Below are positions 6,247-13,154 of a stretch of 15,268 nucleotides of DNA, one piece after another. The notes beneath the pieces are model-generated. The model saw nothing but the letters and a program-made list of their open reading frames with translations, did not search any database and had not been told where the DNA came from. Location of the stretch: the NCBI GenBank assembly GCA_964574335.1, contig CAZNNH010000152.1, positions 1-15,268 of the forward strand, written 5' to 3'. How positions within the stretch are numbered: the stretch's first letter is position 1; every line of letters starts with the position of its first letter. The translations under genes were made by a program, and so were the position numbers. The DNA comes from CAZNNH01 sp964574335 (GTDB taxonomy: Bacteria; Acidobacteriota; Vicinamibacteria; Fen-336).

Positions 6247-7245
6247 GTGTCGGATCCGGGGGATGTCATCTGCCTCGGTGACGGAGGGGCGCTGGCTCGG
6301 GCCCTCACCGGCGCCAGGGGTTCGGGGCCGGCCGGCATGGCGCTGCAGCGGCTGGACCGGTCGCTGTGGGGCGCCCTGGGGGGGCCGCTCCCGGCGGAGA
6401 TCGGCCGCATCCGCTGTCCCGGAGACGGGTTCTGGTCCAGGCTGCTGCTCGTCGGGGCGGCGTCCCGGTCCCAGTTCGACGCGCTGGCCGATGCGACCGC
6501 GGCCGGGCTGCGCCTCCCGGGGCCGGTGGCCGCCATCGCCGGAACCGGGCGGGGATTCCACGGCCAGCGGGGCCGCCCCTGGCGGGCCTCCCCCGGGAAC
6601 CTCCACCTCTCGGTGGCGATCCCGGTGGAGGAGCCGACCCCGGCGTCCGAGAGCCTGGCCTACACGCTGCTCCCCGCCCTGGCGGCCCACGACGCGATCC
6701 TGAAGGCGAGCCTCGGGAAGGCGCGGCCGGAGATCCAGTGGGTGAACGACCTGCTGCTGGACGGGCGCAAGGTGGGCGGGGTGCTGACCCGGACCCGGGT
6801 CGAGGGTGAGAGGACGGATCTGGTCCTGCTCGGTATCGGCATCAACGTCGGCTCGGCGCCCGAGGTCGCGGCCACCCCGTTCGTCCCGGCCGCCGGGGTG
6901 GTGCCGAACGTGGCCCTTCCCGACCTCCTTTTTGGCCTGCTCGAGTCCCTGGCCCTCCGCTATCGCGAGCTACTGGGGTCCGGGATCGGGCCGCTGCTCT
7001 CGGGCTACCGGGCGGCGTGTCGGCTGGGTGGCCAGAGGGTCCGCGTCTACGCGAGCGACGTCGACGAGACCGCCCCCCCCTCCCGCTGGCCGGAGCCGCT
7101 GGCGGCGGGGGTGGTCCAGGGGATCCGGGACGACCTGGCGCTCCTGGTCGACGGCGCCCCGCCGATCCTGGGCGGCCGCCTCGCCCGCGAGGAGACCTGC
7201 CAGGCATTTGGCCTGGCCGATCCGGGCAGCCAGTTTCCCAGCTAG
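6247..7245 (+). CDS. birA: Biotin--[biotin carboxyl carrier protein] ligase
   Basis: The 332-residue protein attaches biotin, via biotinyl-AMP, to the lysine of carrier domains. Family motifs are present in order: GTGRGFHGQRGRPW (99-112, biotin/adenylate loop), GNLHLSVAIP (117-126), QWVNDLLLDGRKVGGVL (164-180, with the catalytic-type Lys in RKVGG) and LLGIGINVG (194-202), then a C-terminal domain around 260-310. There is no N-terminal winged helix, so it is a non-repressor ligase, though the first 90 residues are unlike the short BirA class and unassigned. Compared with E. coli BirA, GRGRRGR is replaced by FHGQRGR and KWPND by QWVND. The GTG at 6247 is the likely start; ATG 6337 is an alternative. 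It lies 60 bp ahead of oadG-oadA-oadB, whose OadA carries a biotin site, so that is its obvious substrate. Confidence 0.88.
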   Translation: MSDPGDVICLGDGGALARALTGARGSGPAGMALQRLDRSLWGALGGPLPAEIGRIRCPGDGFWSRLLLVGAASRSQFDALADATAAGLRLPGPVAAIAGTGRGFHGQRGRPWRASPGNLHLSVAIPVEEPTPASESLAYTLLPALAAHDAILKASLGKARPEIQWVNDLLLDGRKVGGVLTRTRVEGERTDLVLLGIGINVGSAPEVAATPFVPAAGVVPNVALPDLLFGLLESLALRYRELLGSGIGPLLSGYRAACRLGGQRVRVYASDVDETAPPSRWPEPLAAGVVQGIRDDLALLVDGAPPILGGRLAREETCQAFGLADPGSQFPS

Positions 7246-7263
7246 GCCCGAAAGACGTATGCT
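7235..7263 (+). promoter_or_regulatory. Possible internal promoter for oadGAB
   Basis: TTCCCA (7235-7240) and TATGCT (7258-7263) are each 4 of 6 to consensus and separated by 17 bp. They span the end of birA and the short gap before oadG. Read-through from birA is an equally good explanation. Confidence 0.25.
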
Positions 7264-7305
7264 GTACGCCGGTCGCTGGAGCGTCACCTCGGGCTAGAGG
7301 CGTCC

Positions 7306-7551
7306 TTGAACCAGCCAACCTTCATCGCCGTCTGCAGTCTGGCAATCGCCACCGCATTCGTTCTGCTCGCGGTGCTCGGTCTCGCCATGAGGGCCATCAC
7401 CGCCCTCTTCCCGGAGCGTGCCGCCGGGATCGACGTCGAGGTCGTCGCCGCCATAACGTCCTCCATCTCGGTGCTCTACCCCGGCGCCCGGGTGGCCAGG
7501 ATCGCGGAGATCCCGTGCTCCTCACCTCCACCAACAAGACGATCCGTGTGA
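7306..7551 (+). CDS. oadG: OadG-family small membrane subunit (gamma) of a sodium-pumping decarboxylase
   Basis: The 81-residue protein has one N-terminal membrane helix (residues about 6-30, SLAIATAFVLLAVLGLAMRA) followed by a short polar tail. That is the size and layout of OadG/gamma subunits, which hold the carboxyltransferase subunit to the membrane beta subunit. The assignment rests mainly on position directly before oadA and oadB plus this topology, since gamma subunits are poorly conserved. The start is TTG 7306, with GAGG five bases upstream. Its last 37 bp overlap oadA in another frame, which points to translational coupling; the C-terminal residues (PCSSPPPTRRSV) are encoded within that overlap. 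Confidence 0.78.
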   Translation: MNQPTFIAVCSLAIATAFVLLAVLGLAMRAITALFPERAAGIDVEVVAAITSSISVLYPGARVARIAEIPCSSPPPTRRSV

Positions 7552-9374
7552 TGTTCACGCCGTTCCGCGACGGGCTGCAAAGCTCGTTCGGCGGCAAGGT
7601 CCGCCTCGCCGACATCCTTCCGGCCATGGAGCTCTCGGCCCGGGAGGTGGGCATCCGCCACTTCGAGTTCGGTGGCGGGGCGCGGTTCCAGGCCCCCTTC
7701 TTCTACGTCGGCGAGGATCCCTTCCACTGCCAGGACGAGATGCGGCGGGTGGTCGGGCCCGACGTGGACCTGCAGATCCTCACCCGCTCGGTCTCCGGCG
7801 TGACCCTCACCACCCAGCGCCTGAAGACCCTCGAGCTGCAGGCCCGGCTGATGAAGAAGCACGGGACCACCTGGGACCGCAACTTCGACTACATGAACGA
7901 CGTCTCCAACCTGGAGAAGACCGGGAAGCCGATCGTGGCGGCCGGCATGCACCATCAGCTCTGCGTGTCGATGATGGGGCTGCCCTTCCACGACGACACC
8001 GTCCACAACGCCGCCGCCTACGTCGAGGTGATCCGCAAGCTGATGGAGCGCGGCGTCCACTTCGACAGCGTGTGCATGAAGGACGCCTCCGGGACCACCG
8101 ATCCCCGGACCTGCTACGAGACTGCCAAGGGGCTCCGGGCCCTGCTCCCCCCCGAGGTGCCCCTGTGGCAGCACACCCACGACACCGCCTCCATGGCCGT
8201 GGCCTGCTACATGGCCGGCATCGAGGGCGGCGTCGACGGCATCGACCTCTCGGTGCGCCCGATGGCCTCCGGCACCGTCCAGCCGGATGTCCGCTCCATG
8301 TGGCACGCCCTCAAGGGGACCGGCTACTCGCTGGACGTCGACGTCACCCGGATCGACGAGGTCGAGAGGATGCTGAACGACGGCCTCTCCGACTACGACT
8401 TCAACCCCGTCACCACCACCGCCGACGCCCGGGTGGTCAACTTCCCGATGCCCGGAGGCGCCATCGGCCCCAACGTCCACATGATGAAGGAGGCCGGCAT
8501 CCTCAACAAGTACGGCCAGGTCCTGGCCGAGTTCCCGGTGGTGGTGAAGGCGGGCGGGGCCTTCACCAGCGTCACCCCGGGCAGCCAGCAGTACTGGCTG
8601 CAGGCCTTCAACAACGTCCTCTACGGGCGCTGGAAGAAGATCGACGCCGGCTACGGGAAGGCGGTGCTCGGCTACTTCGGGCGCCCGCCGCTCTCTCCGG
8701 ACCCGGAGGTGGTCAAGATCGCCTCGGAGCAGCTCCACCTGGAGCCGTTCGTCGGCGACCCGCTCGAGGCGGCTCCCGACACCCTGGTCGCAGCGGAGGC
8801 GGCGCTTCGCGAGCGCAAGCTCCCGGTCACGGAAGAGAACGTCTTCCTGGTGGCCGCTGCCATGGTGCCCGGCAAGCAGATCGACCTGAACGAGGGCATC
8901 CGCCTCCTGACCGGAGCCGCCAAGATCGTGCTGCCGCTCAAGCGGAAGGCTCCCGAGGCGGCCGCGGCGGCCCCGGCGCCGGCCGCTCGACCGGCGCTGG
9001 CCGGGCCGGTCACCACCACCTGCGTGGTCGAGGAGAACGGTCGTCGCCGGGCCTTCAAGGTCACCATCGAGCCCCCCGAGGCGTCTGGCGAGGCGAAGGG
9101 GGCGGCGCCCGCGCCCGCTCCGCCGACCCCGAGCCCGGCGAGCCCGGGCCCGGGGACGCCGGTGTTCTCGCCGTTCGAGGGGAAGGTCCAACTGGTCGAG
9201 ATCAAGGTCAAGGTCGGCGAGGTGGTGAAGAAGGGGCAGGTGATCGCCGCCGTCGAGGCGATGAAGGCCACCCACGACGTGATGGCGCCCTGCGATGGCA
9301 AGGTGGCGGCGGTGCACACCACCATCGGTGCGGACATCAGGGCAGGGGAGCCGATCCTGACCATCGGGGCCTAG
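7515..9374 (+). CDS. oadA: Biotin-dependent decarboxylase alpha subunit: HMGL-like carboxyltransferase plus biotin carrier domain
   Basis: The protein has 619 residues from GTG 7515, with GGAG five bases upstream. Residues about 10-300 form the HMGL-like TIM barrel, with FRDGLQS (17-23), the carbamylated-lysine region CMKDASG (Lys189), HTHDT (220-224) and SGTVQP (252-257, catalytic Thr). Residues about 300-475 are the conserved carboxylase region. A Pro/Ala-rich linker (480-548) leads to a biotinyl domain (about 549-619) with EAMKAT, biotinylated at Lys584. It transfers carboxylate from a substrate, typically oxaloacetate, to biotin for decarboxylation by OadB. Oddly, the first metal-binding Asp expected in D-T-T-x-R-D-G-H-Q is Phe14 here and the His is Leu21, so this belongs to a divergent subfamily and the substrate is uncertain (oxaloacetate, or another 2-oxo or CoA-linked acid). 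Confidence 0.88.
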   Translation: MLLTSTNKTIRVMFTPFRDGLQSSFGGKVRLADILPAMELSAREVGIRHFEFGGGARFQAPFFYVGEDPFHCQDEMRRVVGPDVDLQILTRSVSGVTLTTQRLKTLELQARLMKKHGTTWDRNFDYMNDVSNLEKTGKPIVAAGMHHQLCVSMMGLPFHDDTVHNAAAYVEVIRKLMERGVHFDSVCMKDASGTTDPRTCYETAKGLRALLPPEVPLWQHTHDTASMAVACYMAGIEGGVDGIDLSVRPMASGTVQPDVRSMWHALKGTGYSLDVDVTRIDEVERMLNDGLSDYDFNPVTTTADARVVNFPMPGGAIGPNVHMMKEAGILNKYGQVLAEFPVVVKAGGAFTSVTPGSQQYWLQAFNNVLYGRWKKIDAGYGKAVLGYFGRPPLSPDPEVVKIASEQLHLEPFVGDPLEAAPDTLVAAEAALRERKLPVTEENVFLVAAAMVPGKQIDLNEGIRLLTGAAKIVLPLKRKAPEAAAAAPAPAARPALAGPVTTTCVVEENGRRRAFKVTIEPPEASGEAKGAAPAPAPPTPSPASPGPGTPVFSPFEGKVQLVEIKVKVGEVVKKGQVIAAVEAMKATHDVMAPCDGKVAAVHTTIGADIRAGEPILTIGA

Positions 9375-9375
9375 G

Positions 9376-10533
9376 ATGGGGGCTCTCTCCGCGCTGGTCC
9401 AGCAGTCCGGCCTCGCCGCCCTGAGCTGGCAGAACGTGGTGATGTACGCGGTGGGAGGGACCCTGGTCTTCCTCGCCATCCGCAAGGGCTACGAGCCGTT
9501 GCTGCTGATCCCGATCGGCTTCGGTGCCATCCTGGCCAACCTGCCGCTGGCCGCGATGAGCGCTGGGAGCGCGAGCACGGCCGGCAGCGGCTACTCTCCC
9601 GACGGGCTGCTCCAGCACGTCTACGACTCCGGGATCGCCACCCAGGTCCTGCCGCCCCTCATCTTCCTCGGTGTAGGCTCGCTCACCGACTTCCGCCCGC
9701 TGCTGGCGCGGCCGATGACCTTCCTGCTGGGTGCGGCGGCCCAGTTCGGGATCTTCGTCGCCGCCGTCGGCGCGGTGTACCTGTTCGGCTTCTCCCCGCA
9801 CGAGGCGGCCTCGATCGGGATCATCGGTGGCGCCGACGGGCCCACCACCATCTTCGTGGCCAGCCGGCTGGCTCCCGACCTGCTCGGGTCGGTGGCGGTG
9901 GCCGCGTACAGCTACATGTCCCTGGTGCCGATCATCCAGCCTCCGGTGATCCGCCTGCTCACCACCCAGGCGGAGCGGGAGATCGAGATCCCACCCCCGC
10001 TGGCTGTCTCCCGAACCGCCGTGATCGTCTTCCCGGTCGTCACCGCCCTGCTCGCGGCGCTCTTCATCCCCGCCACCGCGCCGCTTCTGGGGATGCTGAT
10101 GTTCGGCAACCTGCTGCGCGAGGCCGGGGTCACCGACCGGCTGTCGAAGACGGCCGGCGGCGCGCTGATCGACGTCACCACCATCTTCCTCGGCCTGACG
10201 GTGGGCGCCACCATGGCCGGCGACAGCTTCATCAAGCCCAAGACCCTCGGCATCCTGCTGCTCGGGGCGGTGGCCTTCGTGTTCGGCACCGCGGGGGGGG
10301 TGCTGCTGGCCAAGGCGCTCAACCTGCTCCTCCCCCAGGGAAGCAAGATCAACCCCTGCATCGGCGCGGCCGGCGTGTCCGCGGTGCCGATGAGCGCCCG
10401 GGTGGTTCAGCGTTTCGTGGCCGAGAGCACCGGAGGCCGGGTCAACCCGCTGATGGCGGCGATGGGCCCGAACGTGGCCGGCGTCATCGGCTCGGCGGTG
10501 GTGGCCGGCGTGTTCCTGGCGCTTCTGGGCTGA
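9376..10533 (+). CDS. oadB: Sodium-ion-translocating decarboxylase beta subunit
   Basis: The 385-residue, very hydrophobic protein has about nine membrane segments. It decarboxylates carboxybiotin on OadA and couples this to Na+ export. The signature residues known from Klebsiella OadB are all present with the right spacing: Asp154 in IIGGADGPTTIF, Tyr180 in AAYSYMSLVPI, Asn326 in NPCIGAAG and Ser335 in VSAVPMSARV. It also has the conserved GPNVAGVIGSAVVAG end. The ATG starts one base after the oadA stop, so translation is probably coupled; the ribosome binding site is weak. It is slightly shorter than Klebsiella OadB, as in the methylmalonyl-CoA and glutaconyl-CoA decarboxylase beta subunits, so the beta subunit does not identify the substrate. 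The organism probably uses a sodium gradient, or the pump serves anaerobic conditions. Confidence 0.94.
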   Translation: MGALSALVQQSGLAALSWQNVVMYAVGGTLVFLAIRKGYEPLLLIPIGFGAILANLPLAAMSAGSASTAGSGYSPDGLLQHVYDSGIATQVLPPLIFLGVGSLTDFRPLLARPMTFLLGAAAQFGIFVAAVGAVYLFGFSPHEAASIGIIGGADGPTTIFVASRLAPDLLGSVAVAAYSYMSLVPIIQPPVIRLLTTQAEREIEIPPPLAVSRTAVIVFPVVTALLAALFIPATAPLLGMLMFGNLLREAGVTDRLSKTAGGALIDVTTIFLGLTVGATMAGDSFIKPKTLGILLLGAVAFVFGTAGGVLLAKALNLLLPQGSKINPCIGAAGVSAVPMSARVVQRFVAESTGGRVNPLMAAMGPNVAGVIGSAVVAGVFLALLG

Positions 10534-10547
10534 GGCGCGGCTCAGCC
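10528..10547. terminator. Hairpin formed by the two convergent stop codons (oadB/pdxT)
   Basis: GGCTGAG (10528-10534) and CTCAGCC (10541-10547) are perfect 7 bp arms with a 6 nt loop. The left arm contains the oadB TGA and the right arm the pdxT TGA (minus strand), with only 8 bp between the genes. It could work in both directions; there is no T tract. Confidence 0.4.
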
Positions 10548-11135
10548 GGCCGGGGACGAGGCGCCGTCGCAGATCTCGGCGAACAGGCGGTGGGTCCATC
10601 CCGAGCCGCTCAGCTCCGGGTGGAACGTCGCCGCCAGCAGCCGCCCCTGACGGACCAGCACCGGGTGGCCTTCGTGCCCGGCCAGGATCGTCACCCCGGG
10701 GCCGACTCGGGAGAACCTCGGGGCGCGGATGAACACGCCGTTGACGGGCTGGGGGGCGCCCTCGATCTGCAGCGGCGCCTCGAAGCTCTCCCGCTGCCGG
10801 CCGTAGGCGTTGCGCTCGATGGTGGCGTCGAGCAGGCCGAGCGCCGGCTGGGCGGGGACCACCTCGCGGGCCAGCAGGATGGCGCCGGCGCAGGTGCCGA
10901 ACAGGGCCCCGCCGTCGCGGTGGAACGCCTGCAGCGCGGCGAGCCACGGCTCGTCGCGCATCAGGTTCAGGATCGCCCCGCTCTCGCCCCCCGGGATCAC
11001 CAGGCCGGCCAGGCCGGCGAGCTGGGCACACCGCCGCACCTCGCGGGTGGCCACGCCTTCGGCCTCGAGGGCCGCGGCGTGGGCCGCGAAGGCCCCCTGC
11101 AGGGCCAGCACGCCCACCGGCCGGACCACGTTCAC
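10542..11135 (-). CDS. pdxT: Pyridoxal 5'-phosphate synthase glutaminase subunit
   Basis: The 197-residue protein releases ammonia from glutamine and feeds it to PdxS in the cytosolic PLP synthase complex (DXP-independent vitamin B6 route). Motifs are VLALQGAFAAH (9-19), PGGESGAI (48-55), the nucleophile Cys82 in GTCAGAI and the His172/Glu174 pair in FHPELSG. The triad is complete. The GTG at 11135 is chosen because it overlaps the pdxS stop as GTGA, a typical coupled junction; a TTG one codon further upstream (11138) is possible. It is cotranscribed with pdxS, which fits their fixed complex. Confidence 0.95.
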   Translation of the reverse strand: MNVVRPVGVLALQGAFAAHAAALEAEGVATREVRRCAQLAGLAGLVIPGGESGAILNLMRDEPWLAALQAFHRDGGALFGTCAGAILLAREVVPAQPALGLLDATIERNAYGRQRESFEAPLQIEGAPQPVNGVFIRAPRFSRVGPGVTILAGHEGHPVLVRQGRLLAATFHPELSGSGWTHRLFAEICDGASSPAG

Positions 11136-12028
11136 CAACCGCGGGTCTGGAGCCGCGACTCCTCCGGCAACGTCCCCATCTCGATCCCCGGCATCGCCTC
11201 GCCCAGGCCTCGCGACACCTCGGCGACGACGGCCGCGTCCTCGAAGTGGGTGGTGGCGCGGACGATCGCCTTGGCGCGCAGGGCCGGGTCCGAGGACTTG
11301 AAGATCCCGGATCCCACGAAGACCGCCTCCGCCCCCAGCAGGCGCATCAGCGCGGCGTCGGCGGGGGTGGCGATGCCTCCGGCGGCGAAGTTCGGGACCG
11401 GGAGCCGACCCTCGGCGGCGACCAGCTTCACGATCTCGTAGGGAGCACCCAGGCCCTTGGCCTCGGTCATCAGCTCCTCGGGGGGGAGCTGGGTGAGCCG
11501 CCGGATGCCGCCCATCACCGCCCGCATGTGCCGCACCGCCTCGACCACGTTGCCGGTGCCTGCCTCGCCCTTGGTCCGCAACAGGGCGGCGCCCTCGCCG
11601 ATGCGCCGCAACGCCTCGCCCAGCTCGCGGCAGCCGCAGACGAAGGGCACCTTGAAGGCGTGCTTATCGACGTGGAATGCCTCGTCGGCCGGCGTCAGCA
11701 CCTCGCTCTCGTCGATGTAGTCGACGCCCAGCGCCTCCAGCACCCGCGCCTCGGCGAAGTGGCCGATCCGGCACTTGGCCATCACCGGGATCGAGACCGC
11801 CCCCATGATCTTCTCGATGATGGTGGGGTCGGCCATCCGCGCCACCCCGCCCTCCTTGCGGATGTCGGCGGGCACGCGCTCCAGCGCCATCACCGCCACC
11901 GCTCCGGCATCCTCGGCGATCCGGGCCTGGCTGTCGTTGGTGACGTCCATGATCACGCCGCCCTTCAGCATCTCGGCCAGCCCCGTCTTCAGCGTCAACG
12001 TCCCCGTCTTCTTCTCATCCATCGTCAT
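11132..12028 (-). CDS. pdxS: Pyridoxal 5'-phosphate synthase lyase subunit
   Basis: The 298-residue protein is the usual length for PdxS. It builds PLP from ribose 5-phosphate, glyceraldehyde 3-phosphate and ammonia delivered by PdxT, as a dodecameric barrel assembly. Visible are GGVIMDV with Asp28, AVAVMALERVPADIR (43-57), Lys85 in PVMAKCRIGH and Lys153 in RTKGEAGTG, the two lysines that carry the reaction intermediates, and a C-terminal VGSGIF phosphate-binding loop. The ATG at 12028 has AGGTGG four bases upstream; ATG 12022 is also possible. The start lies only 10 bp from a perfect palindrome (12039-12092) that separates it from the upstream dehydratase gene. Transcription probably comes from the dehydratase promoter, unless the palindrome supplies one. 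Confidence 0.97.
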   Translation of the reverse strand: MTMDEKKTGTLTLKTGLAEMLKGGVIMDVTNDSQARIAEDAGAVAVMALERVPADIRKEGGVARMADPTIIEKIMGAVSIPVMAKCRIGHFAEARVLEALGVDYIDESEVLTPADEAFHVDKHAFKVPFVCGCRELGEALRRIGEGAALLRTKGEAGTGNVVEAVRHMRAVMGGIRRLTQLPPEELMTEAKGLGAPYEIVKLVAAEGRLPVPNFAAGGIATPADAALMRLLGAEAVFVGSGIFKSSDPALRAKAIVRATTHFEDAAVVAEVSRGLGEAMPGIEMGTLPEESRLQTRGW

Positions 12029-12038
12029 GACTCCACCT

Positions 12039-12092
12039 GGGGGTCAGGTCTAGACTTTTGACTAGAAAGTCAAAAGTCTAGACCTGACCCCC
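12039..12092. repeat. Perfect 25-bp inverted repeat (REP/MITE-like) between dehydratase and pdxS
   Basis: Arms 12039-12063 and 12068-12092 pair at all 25 positions around a 4-base loop (AGAA). Each arm starts GGGGGTCAGGTCTAGAC from the outside, and the arm itself contains the 8 bp palindrome GTCTAGAC. The right arm includes the dehydratase stop codon and its last residues (GGQV). There is no T tract, so it is not a standard terminator. The GGGGTCAGGTCT head resembles palindromes that I recall as dispersed repeats linked to REP-associated (Y1) transposases; that link is unverified. Confidence 0.9.
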
Positions 12093-13073
12093 TGAATCGA
12101 GCAGCTCTCGTAGGGTTTGGGTGTCGATGTTGCCTCCCGAGACGACGGCGACCACGGGTCCTTTCAGGTCGCGGACCTTGCCGCTCCGGATGGCGGCGAC
12201 GGCGGCGGCGCCGGACGGCTCGGCCAGCATCTGGTCCGAGTCGATCAGGGCGACCACGGCCTCGGCGATCTCCTGCTCGCTCACCAGCACGATCTCGTCG
12301 ATGAGGTGGCGCGCCGCCTCGAACGGGACCCTACCGAACCCGCCCGCCAGGCCGTGGGCCCGGGTCGGCTGATGGCGGTAGGGGTCGATGGCGCGCCCCT
12401 CCCGGAGGCTGAGCAGGGCGGCCGGTGAGGCCTCGGGGTTGACGCCGACGACCCGGACGCCCGGTCTCGTCTCCTTGACGGCCACGGCGATGCCGGCGAT
12501 CAGCGCGCCCCCGCCCACGGGGACCACCACCGCGTCGAAGTCGGCGAGCTGCTCGGTGATCTCCAGGCCGATCGTCCCCTGGCCGGCGACCGTGGCCGGA
12601 TCGTCGTAGGGGGAGACGTAGGTGGCGCCCGACCGCCGGCAGCGGTCGAGGGCGGCCTGCTGCGCCTCCTCGAAGGTGGTGCCGATCAGATGCACCTCCA
12701 CCGGGTAGTCCCGCAGCCGGCCGAGCTTGGCGGGGGACGCGTCCGACTGGACGTAGACGGTGGCCTGCCGCACGGCCAGCGCCTGGCACGCGTGGGCCAC
12801 GCCCAGGGCGTGGTTGCCGGCCGAGGCCGCCACCACCCCGCGGGCCCTCTCGTCGTCGCTCAAGGCCCCGATCCGGCTCAGCGCCCCCCTCGGCTTGAAG
12901 GAGCCCGTGTGCTGGAGGTTCTCCTGCTTCAACCACACGTCGTGGCCCGTCTGCCGGCTCAGCCCCGCCGAACGGGTGAGGGGAGTCGTCAGCACGCGGC
13001 CTCCCAGCCGCGCGCGGGCCGCCAGCACGTCGTCGTGGGAGACTCGATTGTCTCGATTCAATTCATCGCTCAA
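12078..13073 (-). CDS. PLP-dependent threonine/serine dehydratase family protein
   Basis: The 331-residue fold-type II PLP enzyme carries the Schiff-base Lys60 in HTGSFKPRGA, ASAGNHA (83-89), the phosphate-binding VGGGA (186-190), EPSGAA (285-290) and SGGN (312-315). It has no ACT domain, so it is of the catabolic threonine dehydratase, serine dehydratase or serine racemase type rather than feedback-regulated IlvA. The reaction expected is threonine to 2-oxobutyrate, or serine to pyruvate, plus ammonia. The frame starts at TTG 13073 (no in-frame ATG nearby), with a weak GGGG upstream. It is first in a run with pdxS and pdxT on the same strand, divergent from a MocR regulator. Its C-terminus (GGQV and stop) is encoded by the palindromic element, so the original end may have been altered by insertion. 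Confidence 0.9.
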   Translation of the reverse strand: MSDELNRDNRVSHDDVLAARARLGGRVLTTPLTRSAGLSRQTGHDVWLKQENLQHTGSFKPRGALSRIGALSDDERARGVVAASAGNHALGVAHACQALAVRQATVYVQSDASPAKLGRLRDYPVEVHLIGTTFEEAQQAALDRCRRSGATYVSPYDDPATVAGQGTIGLEITEQLADFDAVVVPVGGGALIAGIAVAVKETRPGVRVVGVNPEASPAALLSLREGRAIDPYRHQPTRAHGLAGGFGRVPFEAARHLIDEIVLVSEQEIAEAVVALIDSDQMLAEPSGAAAVAAIRSGKVRDLKGPVVAVVSGGNIDTQTLRELLDSGGQV

Positions 13074-13092
13074 TGCCCTATCCCCACGGACT

Positions 13093-13101
13093 TGCTATAA
13101 A
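13093..13101 (+). promoter_or_regulatory. Extended -10 promoter of the MocR gene
   Basis: TGCTATAAA is an extended -10 (TGn plus TATAAA, 5 of 6) about 40 bp before the ATG at 13141. There is no good -35, as is usual for this promoter type. Confidence 0.45.
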
Positions 13102-13121
13102 TTTGCATTGACGGGGCCGGC

Positions 13122-13127
13122 TGTCAA
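13122..13127 (-). promoter_or_regulatory. Candidate -35 box for the dehydratase-pdxST operon
   Basis: The minus strand reads TTGACA, a perfect -35, 49 bp upstream of the TTG start. The AT-rich stretch at 13095-13104 would be the -10 region, but no hexamer there is a clear match at 16-18 bp. It faces a TTGACG (13108-13113) on the plus strand. Confidence 0.4.
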
Positions 13128-13131
13128 GGGG

Positions 13132-13154
13132 CATATTGTCATGGATACAATGTG
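13132..13154. promoter_or_regulatory. Inverted repeat over the MocR start codon (candidate operator)
   Basis: CATATTGT (13132-13139) and ACAATGTG (13147-13154) pair at 7 of 8 positions around 7 bp that contain the ATG at 13141. Binding there would block translation initiation or transcription elongation of the regulator; the binder is most simply MocR itself. Confidence 0.4.

Noticed and set aside
7476..9485. Long minus-strand open frame of about 670 codons
   Set aside because: It is antisense to oadA, and the translation is low-complexity His/Gly/Arg/Val-rich without any motif.
9337..11031. Minus-strand open frame of about 560 codons
   Set aside because: It covers oadB antisense and pdxT in the wrong frame. 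Both real genes have full active-site motifs.
12039..12092. Palindrome as an ordinary intrinsic terminator for the dehydratase gene
   Set aside because: There is no T tract on either strand, and the stem begins inside the coding frame and ends 10 bp before the pdxS start. A 25 bp perfect stem is longer than normal terminators.
12760..13140. N-terminal extension of the MocR protein in the same open frame
   Set aside because: It would overlap the divergent dehydratase gene and both promoters. The winged helix starts right after the ATG at 13141, the usual arrangement for the family.
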